From: Defluviicoccus sp. | Lineage (GTDB): Bacteria > Pseudomonadota > Alphaproteobacteria > MPNO01 | Assembly (NCBI GenBank): GCA_028820505.1 | Contig: JAPPIT010000214.1 | Coordinates: 1 to 61,530 of the forward strand | Reading direction: 5' to 3' | DNA length: 61,530 nt | Part shown: positions 1 to 7,938 of the stretch, in pieces | How the letters are laid out: the number at the start of each line of letters is the position of its first letter | How positions within the stretch are numbered: position 1 is the first letter of the stretch | Notes under the pieces: generated by a model | Seen by the model: only the letters and a program-made list of their open reading frames with translations | Database searches by the model: none | What the model was told of the DNA's origin: nothing | Made by a program: the position numbers and the translations under genes

Positions 1-70
1 TGGTCGGCCTTCGCCGACCATGACGGTGAGGGGTCGGGGTAAAGGCGCTTCTATCTGAAATGGACGGGCT
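1..70. repeat. Truncated family A nested-palindrome repeat with flank
   Basis: Bases 1-24 are the right arm of the family A element seen complete near 5327, 9573 and 56108: the hairpin TGGTCGGC-CTTC-GCCGACCA followed by TGAC. Bases 22-70 then match, with about five differences, the reverse complement of 56061-56110, including the string GGGGTAAAGGCGCTTCT. The left arm lies outside the window. The copy is inverted relative to the one at 56108. Confidence 0.85.
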
Positions 71-97
71 CCAGGAGAGGGCGAGGCGGCGGAGGGA

Positions 98-130
98 CGT
101 GGATGCCCGGAACAAGTCCGGGCATGACGG
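98..130. repeat. Solo right arm of family B repeat
   Basis: CGTGGATG, the hairpin GCCCGGA-ACAAG-TCCGGGC, then CATGACGG. The same arm occurs at 59291-59323, where it is paired with an inverted left arm. Here only one arm is present, 28 bases after the family A flank ends. Confidence 0.8.
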
Positions 131-251
131 TGGGGGGCGGCGGTGGACTCGTTCCGCGCGAGACGAAAAATGTCCTGAACAGATATTTTTTCGGCATCCG
201 CCCTTGATTCCGGACACGTTTCAACCCATATCTCCTATATCGGGGAAGTGA

Positions 252-279
252 GGGCGCCGGAGAGGCCGGTGCCCTTTTT
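252..279 (+). terminator. Intrinsic terminator or attenuator in the cox leader
   Basis: A 9-bp stem, GGGCGCCGG at 252-260 with CCGGTGCCC at 266-274 (one G-T wobble), has a 5-base loop and is followed directly by TTTTT. No plus-strand gene precedes it in the window, so it either ends a transcript from outside or acts within the leader of the cox operon. A possible promoter, TTGATT (204-209) with CATATC (227-232) at 17-bp spacing, lies just upstream. Bases 131-413 hold no other gene that I can support. Confidence 0.6.
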
Positions 280-413
280 CGTCGCCGGGCGCGGCGCCGG
301 CGCGCCTTGACCCTTCCGGGATCGGGCGGGATACTGCGGCGCTATGGAACAGGGAGGGGAGAGCCTCCCGGACATCGACCGTTCGGCGTAGCCGGCTCTA
401 AGGAGGGTCACAG

Positions 414-890
414 ATGACATCCACCGTTTCCATGACGGTCAACGGGAAACAGGTCTCGGCGGAGTGCGAAGGCCGAACGCTTCTCGTGCAGTATCTCCGC
501 GAGAAGCTCGCTCTTACCGGCACCCATGTGGGTTGCGACACCAGCCAGTGCGGCGCCTGCGTGGTCCATGTCGACGGCATTTCGGTGAAGTCGTGCACGA
601 TGCTGGCGCACCAGGCGGAGGGCTGCGACGTGGTCACCATCGAGGGGCTCGCCGACGGCGACACGCTGCACCCGATGCAGGAGGCGTTCCGCGAGAACCA
701 CGCGCTCCAATGCGGCTTCTGCACCCCGGGAATGGTCATGAGCGCGATCGACATGGTCAACCGGCACGACACGCTGGACGAGAAGACCGTGCGCCATCAG
801 CTCGAAGGCAATCTCTGCCGCTGCACGGGCTATCACAACATCGTCAAGGCGATCCTGGCCGCGCATCCGGTGATGAAGGGTGCGGCCTGA
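414..890 (+). CDS. coxS: CO-dehydrogenase-type small subunit, (2Fe-2S) protein
   Basis: The 158-aa iron-sulfur subunit of a molybdenum hydroxylase of the xanthine dehydrogenase/CO dehydrogenase family. It passes electrons from the Mo site to FAD. The plant-ferredoxin-type cluster is bound by C41, C46, C49 and C61, and the second four-helix cluster by C100, C103, C135 and C137 (CGFCTPGM and CRCTG motifs), so all eight ligands are present. The start is set by AGGAGG at 401-406, seven bases before the ATG. It is the first gene of an S-L-M operon, 24 bases before coxL, the order usual for form II enzymes. The family is certain; the substrate is not known. Confidence 0.93.
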   Translation: MTSTVSMTVNGKQVSAECEGRTLLVQYLREKLALTGTHVGCDTSQCGACVVHVDGISVKSCTMLAHQAEGCDVVTIEGLADGDTLHPMQEAFRENHALQCGFCTPGMVMSAIDMVNRHDTLDEKTVRHQLEGNLCRCTGYHNIVKAILAAHPVMKGAA

Positions 891-914
891 GACAATCGAT
901 CCGGGAGGCAAGAC

Positions 915-3290
915 ATGCCTGAGGGAGGAATCGGCGCTTCCGTCAAGCGCAAGGAAGACTTCCGCTTTCTGACCGGCCGCGGCAGCTACACCGACGACGA
1001 GGTGCGCGCCGGACAGCTCTACGCCCACATGCTGCGCTCGCCGCACGGCCACGCCGAGCTGGGCTCGGTCGACACGTCGAAGGCCGAAGCGGCGCCCGGC
1101 GTGGTCTGCGTGCTCACCGGCCCCGACGCCGATGCGGACGGGATCGGGGGCCTGCCCTGCGGCTGGGGCATCACGTCGAAGGACGGCACCCCGATGGTCG
1201 AGCCCAAATGGCCGGTCATAGGCCAGGGCAAGGTGCGCTATGTCGGCGAGATCGTGGCCGCGGTCATCGCGGAGAGCGCGGAACAGGCGGCGGATGCCGC
1301 CGAACTGGTCGAGATCGACTACCGTCCGCTCGACGCGGCGGCGGTCACGGAAACCGCTCATACGGGCGGGGCGCAAATCCACGACGAGGCGCCGGACAAT
1401 ATCTGCTTCGACTGGGATTTCCCGGGACCGGAGGCGGCCGAGGCGGTCGACGCCGCATTCGCGGCGGCGGCGCACACGGCACGGCTGGAACTCGTCAACC
1501 AGCGCATCATCCCGCATTCGATGGAGCCGCGCGCGGCCCTCGCCGAGTACGACAAGGGCGAGGAGAAGCTCACCCTCCACTGCACCGCCCAGGCGGCGCA
1601 TGCGATGCGCCTCCTGCTGGGGGCCTTCGTGCTCAACCAGCCGGAGCACAAGTTCCGCGTCGTCGCGCCGGACGTGGGCGGCGGCTTCGGGTCCAAGGTC
1701 GCGCCCTATGCCGAGTACGCGATCATCTGCTGGGCGTCGCGCAAGCTTGAGCGGCCGGTCCGCTGGCTCGGCGACCGGGCGGAGTGCTTCGTCACCGACG
1801 CGCACGGCCGCGACCATGTGACGGAGGTCGAGCTGGCGCTCGACGCGGACGGCAAGTTCACCGGCCTCCGGGTCAACACCGTCGCCAACATGGGGGCGTA
1901 TCTCTCGGCCTTCGCGCCGCTGATCCCGACCTTTCTCTACGCCACGCTGTTCGCCGGCCAGTACACCACCCCGGCGATCTGCTGCAACGTCAAGGCGGTG
2001 TTCACCAACACCTCCCCGGTCGACGCCCTGCGCGGCGCCGGCCGGCCCGAGGCGACCTATCTCCTCGAGCGGGTGATCGATGAGGCCGCGCAGGCGACCG
2101 GGATCGACCCGGTGGAGATCCGCAAGCGGAACTTCATCGCCGCGGACGCCTTCCCCTACCAGACGCCGGTCGCGCTGCTCTACGATTCGGGCGCCTACGA
2201 ACGCGCGCTCGATATCGCGCTGGAGAAGGCGGACTGGAACGGGTTCGCCGCGCGCAGGAGCGCGTCGGAGGCCGAAGGCAGGCTTCGCGGTATCGGCATC
2301 GCGGCGCCGATCGAGGCGACCGGGGCGGCGCCGTCCGCGATCGCGGGCCAGCTCGGCGCGCGCGCGGGGCTGTATGAGTCGGCCCAGGTCCGGTTCAACG
2401 CGACCGGAACCGTCACGGTGTTCGCCGGCACGCACAACCACGGCCAGGGGCACGAGACCACTTTCGCCCAGCTCGTCACCGACAAGCTCGGCGTGCCGCT
2501 GGAGAACGTGGAGGTCGTCGAGGGCGACACCGACCGCGCGGTCATGGGGATGGGAACCTACGGCTCCCGCTCGCTCTCGGTCGGCGGCAGCGCGATCGAC
2601 CGGGCGATGGACAAGATCATCGACAAGGGCAAGAAGATCGCCGCCCACCTTCTCGAAGCCTCGGTCGACGATATCGAGTTCGACAGCGGCACCTTCACGG
2701 TCTCCGGCACCGACCGGACGATCTCCATCGGCGAGGTGGCGTTCGCGGCCTACGTGCCGCACAACTACCCGCTGGAGGAGCTGGAGCCCGGGCTCGACGA
2801 GCAGGCGTTCTTCGATCCGGTCAACTTCAACTTCCCCTTCGCGTCCTATGTCTGCGAGGTGGAGGTCGACCCGGAGACCGGCTCGGTCTCGGTCGAGCGG
2901 TTCACCGCCGTCGACGATGTCGGCAACATCGTCAACCCGATGATCGTCGAGGGGCAGGTCCATGGCGGGCTCGCCCACGGCATCGGCCAGGCGCTGATGG
3001 AAGGCGCGGTGTTCGACGAGAACGGGCAGCCGCTGACCGGCTCGCTGATGGACTACACCCTGCCGCGGGCCGACACGGTGCCGAGCTTCGATCTCGGCCA
3101 CACGGTGACGCCCTGCCCGATGAACCCGCTCGGCGCCAAGGGCGTCGGCGAGATCGGGGCGATCGGCGCGCCGCCCGCGGTCGTCAACGCGGTCGTCGAC
3201 GCGCTCAGGTCGCACGGCGTCAACCATATCGACATGCCGGTCACGTCGGAGAGCGTGTGGCAGGCCATTCAATCGGCCACGGCGTCTTAG
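915..3290 (+). CDS. coxL: CO-dehydrogenase-like large subunit, form II type
   Basis: The 791-aa molybdopterin-binding catalytic subunit, full length for the family. The active-site loop reads ALRGAGR at residues 371-377. It therefore lacks the AYxCSFR loop with Mo-Cu-bridging cysteine of true (form I) CO dehydrogenase and matches the form II AYRGAGR type. The proton-accepting glutamate is E746 in the GVGEIG motif. The GGGFGSK motif that contacts the cofactor is also present. With CoxS and CoxM it would form an (LMS)2 cytoplasmic complex. Form II proteins have been proposed to oxidise other aldehydes or N-heterocycles, so calling this a CO oxidiser would be unsafe. Confidence 0.92.
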   Translation: MPEGGIGASVKRKEDFRFLTGRGSYTDDEVRAGQLYAHMLRSPHGHAELGSVDTSKAEAAPGVVCVLTGPDADADGIGGLPCGWGITSKDGTPMVEPKWPVIGQGKVRYVGEIVAAVIAESAEQAADAAELVEIDYRPLDAAAVTETAHTGGAQIHDEAPDNICFDWDFPGPEAAEAVDAAFAAAAHTARLELVNQRIIPHSMEPRAALAEYDKGEEKLTLHCTAQAAHAMRLLLGAFVLNQPEHKFRVVAPDVGGGFGSKVAPYAEYAIICWASRKLERPVRWLGDRAECFVTDAHGRDHVTEVELALDADGKFTGLRVNTVANMGAYLSAFAPLIPTFLYATLFAGQYTTPAICCNVKAVFTNTSPVDALRGAGRPEATYLLERVIDEAAQATGIDPVEIRKRNFIAADAFPYQTPVALLYDSGAYERALDIALEKADWNGFAARRSASEAEGRLRGIGIAAPIEATGAAPSAIAGQLGARAGLYESAQVRFNATGTVTVFAGTHNHGQGHETTFAQLVTDKLGVPLENVEVVEGDTDRAVMGMGTYGSRSLSVGGSAIDRAMDKIIDKGKKIAAHLLEASVDDIEFDSGTFTVSGTDRTISIGEVAFAAYVPHNYPLEELEPGLDEQAFFDPVNFNFPFASYVCEVEVDPETGSVSVERFTAVDDVGNIVNPMIVEGQVHGGLAHGIGQALMEGAVFDENGQPLTGSLMDYTLPRADTVPSFDLGHTVTPCPMNPLGAKGVGEIGAIGAPPAVVNAVVDALRSHGVNHIDMPVTSESVWQAIQSATAS

Positions 3291-3302
3291 GAGGATTGGA
3301 CC

Positions 3303-4100
3303 ATGTACGATTTCAACTACCGGAAAGCATCGTCGGTCGAGGACGCCGTCGGCGCCGTCGCGGGCGCCGAGGACGGCCGCTTCCTGGCGGGCGGGATGAC
3401 GATCATCCCGACCATCAAGCAACGCCTCGCCAAGCCTTCCGACCTGGTCGACCTCGCGGGCGTCGACGGCCTCACCGGGATCTCGGTGTCGGGCGGCGCG
3501 GTGGATATCGGCGGCATGTGCCGCCACGCCGAGGTCAACGCCTCGGGCGAGGTGGCGGCGGCAATTCCGGCGCTCGCCAGGCTCGCCGGCGGGATCGGCG
3601 ATCCGCAGGTGCGCAACCGGGGCACGATCGGCGGTTCGATCGCCAACAACGACCCCGCGGCGGACTATCCGGCGGCGGTCGTCGGGCTCGGCGCCACGGT
3701 CCGCACCAACCGGCGCGAGATCGCCGGCGACGACTTCTTCACCGGCATGTTCGAAACCGCGCTGGAGCCGGGCGAGCTGGTCACCGGCGTGAGCTTCCCG
3801 GTCCCGTCCAAGGCCGCCTACATGAAGTTCCCCAACCCCGCCTCGCGTTACGCGATCGTCGGCGTGTTCGTCGCCGCGACATCGGGCGGGCCCAGGGTCG
3901 CGGTGACCGGCGCGGGTCCCTGCGTCTTCCGGGTGGCGGCGATGGAACAGGCGCTCGCGGGCAATTTCGCGCCCGAGTCCGTGGCCGACATCAAGATCGG
4001 CGACGACGACCTCAACAGCGACATCCACGCGAGCGCGGAGTACCGCGCCCATCTGGTCACCGTGATGGCCAAGCGCGCCGTCGCCCAGGCCAACGGCTGA
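3303..4100 (+). CDS. coxM: CO-dehydrogenase-type medium subunit, FAD-binding
   Basis: The 265-aa flavoprotein subunit of the Mo hydroxylase. The two FAD pyrophosphate-binding motifs of the family are visible: AGG at residues 29-31 and TIGGS at 108-112 after RNRG. A GGAGGA ribosome site lies at 3290-3295, only 12 bases after coxL. It completes the S-L-M trio, so this operon encodes all three subunits. FAD would take electrons from the CoxS clusters and pass them to a quinone or another acceptor. Confidence 0.92.
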   Translation: MYDFNYRKASSVEDAVGAVAGAEDGRFLAGGMTIIPTIKQRLAKPSDLVDLAGVDGLTGISVSGGAVDIGGMCRHAEVNASGEVAAAIPALARLAGGIGDPQVRNRGTIGGSIANNDPAADYPAAVVGLGATVRTNRREIAGDDFFTGMFETALEPGELVTGVSFPVPSKAAYMKFPNPASRYAIVGVFVAATSGGPRVAVTGAGPCVFRVAAMEQALAGNFAPESVADIKIGDDDLNSDIHASAEYRAHLVTVMAKRAVAQANG

Positions 4101-4140
4101 GCGCGGCGACCGGGCGTCATCGGACCCACGGGGTTCGGGA

Positions 4141-4175
4141 GGGAGGTCGGCGGCAGCGTCGGCCTCCCGGCATTT
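4141..4175 (+). terminator. Intercistronic stem-loop between coxM and the MoxR gene
   Basis: An 11-bp stem (4141-4151 with 4158-4168, two G-T wobbles) with a 6-base loop, followed by GGCATTTT. This could be a partial terminator or a processing site that lets coxSLM be made in excess of the maturation genes. The T-run is short. Confidence 0.4.
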
Positions 4176-4206
4176 TCGCGATATCGAAGCGAACGGAGAG
4201 TTGGCA

Positions 4207-5175
4207 GTGGGACCGTTCGATCCAGCCGGGACCGACTGCACGGGCACGCCGATGAAGCCATCCCTTCCCGATACCGTCGATGCCGTCCTCGACATGCTGG
4301 CCGAGGGGCGCTACGTCGCGGATCGTTCGCTGGCGACGGCGCTGTTCCTCGCGCTCAAGCTGGAACGGCCGCTGTTCCTCGAAGGCGAGGCCGGCGTCGG
4401 CAAGACCGAGATCGGCAAGGTGCTTTCGGAGGCGCTCGGGCGCCAGCTGATTCGCCTCCAATGCTATGAGGGGCTGGACGTTTCCTCGGCGGTCTATGAG
4501 TGGAACTACAGCCTGCAGATGATCGACATCCGCATCGCGGAGGCGACCGGCGAGACCGACCGTGAGCGGATCGAGAAGGGCATCTTTACCGAGCGTTTCC
4601 TGATCAAGCGCCCGCTTCTGCAAGCGCTGGAAAGCGACGTGTCCGGCTTGCCGCCGGTGCTGCTGATCGACGAGCTCGACCGCACGGACGAGCCGTTCGA
4701 GGCGTTCCTGCTGGAACTGCTGTCCGATTTCCAGACGACCATCCCGGAGATCGGGACCGTCAGGGCGTCCGCGCCGCCGATCGTCGTCGTCACGTCCAAC
4801 CGGACGCGCGAGATCCACGACGCGATCAAGCGTCGCTGCTTCTATTTCTGGGTCGACTATCCCGACGCCGCGCGCGAGCTCGAAATCCTCAAGGTCAAGG
4901 TGCCGGGGGCGGGCGAGGAGCTGTCGCGCCAGGTGGTCGCCTTCGTCCAGGAACTGCGCAACAAGGATCTGTTCAAGCTGCCGGGCGTCGCCGAGACCAT
5001 CGACTGGACCAACGCCCTGATCCAGCTCGACAAGATCGATCTCGACCCCGACACCGTGAATTCGACGCTCGGCGTCCTCCTCAAGTATCAGGACGACATC
5101 GAGAAGATGCGGGGCAGCGAGGCGGCCCGGATCCTCGACGAGGTCAAGAGCCAGCTCGCCCAAATCCAGCCATGA
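4207..5175 (+). CDS. coxD: MoxR-family AAA+ ATPase, CoxD-like
   Basis: AAA+ ATPase of the MoxR type. CoxD of Oligotropha is needed for assembly of the Mo active site of CO dehydrogenase. Counting from the internal ATG at 4252, Walker A is GEAGVGKT at 45-52 and Walker B is LLIDELD at 137-143. The start is uncertain. GGAG at 4195-4198 suits the GTG at 4207 (used here), whereas family members usually begin close to the MKPSLPD sequence at 4252. It lies about 107 bases after coxM and is followed by a repeat, then by the VWA partner CoxE, the usual MoxR-VWA pairing. Confidence 0.88.
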   Translation: MGPFDPAGTDCTGTPMKPSLPDTVDAVLDMLAEGRYVADRSLATALFLALKLERPLFLEGEAGVGKTEIGKVLSEALGRQLIRLQCYEGLDVSSAVYEWNYSLQMIDIRIAEATGETDRERIEKGIFTERFLIKRPLLQALESDVSGLPPVLLIDELDRTDEPFEAFLLELLSDFQTTIPEIGTVRASAPPIVVVTSNRTREIHDAIKRRCFYFWVDYPDAARELEILKVKVPGAGEELSRQVVAFVQELRNKDLFKLPGVAETIDWTNALIQLDKIDLDPDTVNSTLGVLLKYQDDIEKMRGSEAARILDEVKSQLAQIQP

Positions 5176-5644
5176 GCCCGGCGGTGTCCGGTTTGGACGG
5201 GTTGGATCGGGTGCAGGACATCGATACAGGCGGGTTTCCGGCCCTTCCGCCGGATCGGGACACGGGTTGCGGCCCGGCCGCACCGACCCTCCTTGTCCCC
5301 CCCGCTGTCACCCTGGCTGTCTCACCGTCATGGTCGGCGAAGGCCGACCATCCACGAGTTTTTGTGGCGGCCGGAGAAAAAACAAAACGTGGATGGTCGG
5401 CCTTCGCCGACCATGACGGAGAAGAACGGACGAAGCGGCTCCAACGAAACCGGACCCGGTCCGGCGATTTCCTCTCTTTTGCCCGGTCTCCCGGCCGGTT
5501 GCGCGGAAGACCCGGCGCCATGCAACCGCCACCGGAACACGTTGGCGCCTATGGGATCGAGTCCGGGGTGACAGCAGGGGACGGAGACGGTGTCGCTCAT
5601 GGGCGCGGAGCCCCTGTCGAAAGTCTAAACCGGACGGCAGTGCC
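5176..5644. other. Gene-free gap within the cox cluster holding a repeat
   Basis: A 469-base gap with no convincing gene on either strand. It contains a full family A nested palindrome at 5327-5417, followed at 5418-5452 by a flank that also follows the copy at 56108 (shared GGA-GAAGCGG-TCCAAC). The short frames in it are read through the palindrome and show no family features. Confidence 0.7.
5327..5417. repeat. Family A nested palindrome, complete copy
   Basis: The left arm is GTCATGGTCGGCGAAGGCCG... and the right arm is its inverted copy. Each arm is itself a hairpin with stem ATGGTCGGC/GCCGACCAT and a GAAG or CTTC loop, extended by CCACGAGTTTTT on the inner side. A 30-40 base A-rich spacer separates the arms. 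The whole unit can fold as one long hairpin or as two small ones, like a bacterial interspersed mosaic (BIME) pair. Confidence 0.9.
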
Positions 5645-6901
5645 ATGAGCCCGGCGGAATCCAGGCCGGGACCCTTCGCGCTGCTCGACGGGCTGGAGGG
5701 GAGCCGGCTGGCCGCCAACGTGATGCATTTCGGCCGCATCCTGCGCTCCGCGGGCCTGCCGGTGGGCACGGGCAAGGTGCTCGACGCCGTGGGCGCGGTG
5801 CGGGAAGTCGGCGTCACCAACCGGTCCGATTTCTACTGGGCCCTGCACGCGGTCTTCGTCAACCGGCGCGACCAGCACGATCTGTTCGACCAAGCGTTCC
5901 ACATCTTCTGGCGCGACCCGAAGATCCTCGAACGCATGATGGGCATCGTCATGCCGGAAGCCGAGGTCGCGGCGCCGCCCCCGGAGCCGCCGAGCCGCCG
6001 GCTGCTCGAAGCGCTCAACCGGAACGACGACTCGGGCGCCGACGAGGAAAAGGAACGGGACCGGGAGATCGAGCTCGACGCGGCGATGACCGCGTCCGCC
6101 AACGAGCTGTTGCAGGAGATGGATTTCGAAGACATGAGCGCGGACGAGATCGCCCGCGCGAAGGCGGCGATCGCCCGCATGAGCCTGCCGATCGCGGAAA
6201 TTCCCACCCGGCGGTTCCGGCCCGACAGGCGCCGGATACGGGTGGACATGCGCGCGACGCTGCGCGCGGCGCTGCGTTCCGGCGGCGCCACCATCCCGCT
6301 CAAATGGCGCCGGCGGGCGACGCGCCTGCCGCCGCTCGTGATCGTCTGCGACATCTCGGGCTCGATGAGCCGCTACACCCGGATGTTTCTCCACTTCATG
6401 CACACGCTCACCAACGACCGCGACCGGGTGCACACCTTCCTGTTCGGGACCAGGCTTACCAACGTCACGCGGCACCTGCGCCAGCGCGACATCGACGTCG
6501 CGCTCACCCGGGTGGCGGACTCCGTCGAGGACTGGTCGGGCGGCACGCGGATCGGGGAATCGCTCAAGGAGTTCAACCGCTTCTGGTCGCGCCGGGTGCT
6601 CGGACAGGGCGCGGTGGTGCTCCTGATCAGCGACGGGCTGGACCGCGACGCCGGGCGCGGCCTGCACCGGGAGATCGAGCGGCTGCACAAATCCTGCCGC
6701 CGGCTGATCTGGCTCAACCCCCTGCTCCGCTTCGAAGGGTTCGAGCCGCGCTCGCAGGGCATCCGGTCCCTGCTCCCGTTTGTTGACGAGTTCCGGCCGG
6801 TGCACAATCTCCAGAGCCTGGAAGAGCTGATCGAAGCGCTCGGCCGGCCCTCGGTCCGGCGCAGGGAAGGGATGGACAAATGGCTGCGGATGCTGGCGTG
6901 A
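5645..6901 (+). CDS. coxE: VWA-domain protein, CoxE-like
   Basis: A 418-aa protein with a C-terminal von Willebrand factor A domain. The metal-ion-dependent adhesion motif is DISGS at residues 236-240. The first ~200 residues are charged, with an E/D/R-rich stretch near residues 130-155. CoxE proteins work with MoxR ATPases (CoxD) in inserting sulfur and copper into CO dehydrogenase. Here the target is a form II enzyme, so a copper step is not implied. The next gene overlaps its 3' end by 22 bases, which suggests translational coupling. Confidence 0.88.
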   Translation: MSPAESRPGPFALLDGLEGSRLAANVMHFGRILRSAGLPVGTGKVLDAVGAVREVGVTNRSDFYWALHAVFVNRRDQHDLFDQAFHIFWRDPKILERMMGIVMPEAEVAAPPPEPPSRRLLEALNRNDDSGADEEKERDREIELDAAMTASANELLQEMDFEDMSADEIARAKAAIARMSLPIAEIPTRRFRPDRRRIRVDMRATLRAALRSGGATIPLKWRRRATRLPPLVIVCDISGSMSRYTRMFLHFMHTLTNDRDRVHTFLFGTRLTNVTRHLRQRDIDVALTRVADSVEDWSGGTRIGESLKEFNRFWSRRVLGQGAVVLLISDGLDRDAGRGLHREIERLHKSCRRLIWLNPLLRFEGFEPRSQGIRSLLPFVDEFRPVHNLQSLEELIEALGRPSVRRREGMDKWLRMLA

Positions 6902-7227
6902 CCGCGATCTCCAAGGACGACGACGTGCTGAACGAGGCTCGGGTGTGGCGGGAGGACGGGCGCGACGTGGCGATCGCCACCGTGATCAGGACCTGGGGCT
7001 CGTCGCCGCGGCCGGTCGGCAGCCACCTCGCCATCGATTCCGGCCAGAACTTCGTGGGCTCTGTCTCGGGCGGCTGCATCGAGGGCGCGGTCATCCACGA
7101 GGCCCAGGAGGTCATCGCGACCGGCAAGCCGAAGATTCTCGAATACGGCGTCACCAACGAGCTCGCCTGGGAGGTCGGCCTCGCCTGCGGCGGGCAGGTC
7201 CATGTCTATGTGGAGAAGCTCGACTAG
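6880..7227 (+). CDS. XdhC/CoxI N-terminal domain protein
   Basis: A 115-aa stand-alone XdhC_CoxI domain, recognisable by the WGSSPRPVG and GSVSGGCIEGAV motifs and a terminal LACGGQ with C103. XdhC proteins bind molybdenum cofactor and deliver its sulfurated form to Mo hydroxylases. Here the domain ends at a TAG immediately followed by the ATG of the Rossmann half (7228), so the usual single protein is divided over two abutting genes. The ATG at 6880 lies inside coxE. Confidence 0.88.
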   Translation: MAADAGVTAISKDDDVLNEARVWREDGRDVAIATVIRTWGSSPRPVGSHLAIDSGQNFVGSVSGGCIEGAVIHEAQEVIATGKPKILEYGVTNELAWEVGLACGGQVHVYVEKLD

Positions 7228-7938
7228 ATGAAGCAGCAGATCCTGAAACGGGTCCTCGCGGACCGCGAGGCCAAGCGGCAGTTCGCGCTGGTCACCCGGC
7301 TGGAGACGGGCGAACAATCGATCCTCTATCTCGACGGCGCGGACGAGGGCGAGGTCGAGATCGATTCCGCGCTGCGCTCGACCGTCGAGGATGCCATCCG
7401 GGACGACCGGTCGGGCACCGTCGCGGGCGCAGGCGGCGACATGTTCGTCGAGGTGTTCAACCCGCCGCTCCGGCTCCTCATCGTCGGCGCGGTCCACATC
7501 GCCCAGCCGCTCGCCAGGATGGCATCGGTGGCGGGCTACGACGTGACCGTGATCGACCCGCGCGGCTCGTTCGCCACCGACGACCGCTTCCCCGGCGTCA
7601 CGCTGGTCAACGAGTGGCCGGACGAGGCGATGCCGCCGCTCGATCCCGACCGCCGCACCGCCGTCGTGACGCTGACGCACGATCCCAAGATCGACGATCC
7701 CGCGCTCGCTGCCGTGCTCCGTTCCGACGCGTTCTATATCGGCGCGCTCGGCAGCCGGAAGACCCACGCCGCGCGCGTCGAGCGTCTGACGGAGTCCGGG
7801 TTCGGCGCGGACGAGATCGGCCGCATCCACGGGCCGGTGGGGCTTTCGCTCGGCGCCGTCTCGCCGGCCGAGATCGCGGTTTCGATCCTCGCCCAGGTGA
7901 CCCGGACGCTGCACGACAAGGAGCGCGTCGCCGCGTGA
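7228..7938 (+). CDS. XdhC Rossmann-domain protein, CoxF-like
   Basis: A 236-aa protein corresponding to the C-terminal XdhC half. The nucleotide-binding motif VGAVHIAQP lies around residues 86-94, with an acidic residue D110 at the end of the second strand and IGALGSRKTHAAR further on. It follows the N-terminal half without a gap and overlaps the next gene by four bases (GTGA). The pair probably assembles into a working XdhC-type molybdenum-cofactor carrier for the coxSLM product. Confidence 0.88.
   Translation: MKQQILKRVLADREAKRQFALVTRLETGEQSILYLDGADEGEVEIDSALRSTVEDAIRDDRSGTVAGAGGDMFVEVFNPPLRLLIVGAVHIAQPLARMASVAGYDVTVIDPRGSFATDDRFPGVTLVNEWPDEAMPPLDPDRRTAVVTLTHDPKIDDPALAAVLRSDAFYIGALGSRKTHAARVERLTESGFGADEIGRIHGPVGLSLGAVSPAEIAVSILAQVTRTLHDKERVAA

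Noticed and set aside
60..251. Small gene at the window start
   Set aside because: The frame runs through the family B hairpin and shows no ribosome site or recognisable protein feature.
915..3290. True (form I) CO dehydrogenase
   Set aside because: The loop is ALRGAGR, without the AYxCSFR cysteine that bridges Mo and Cu. The other two large subunits also lack it.
408..4295. Very long open frame antisense to coxSLM
   Set aside because: It mirrors the codon structure of the real genes in high-GC DNA, is rich in Arg, Asp and Gly, and has no family motif, whereas the plus strand has complete cofactor motifs.
6880..7938. xdhC frameshift pseudogene
   Set aside because: The two parts match natural domain limits, the first ends in a proper stop and the second begins with its own ATG. 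CoxI- and CoxF-type separate proteins are known, so a split is more likely than an error.
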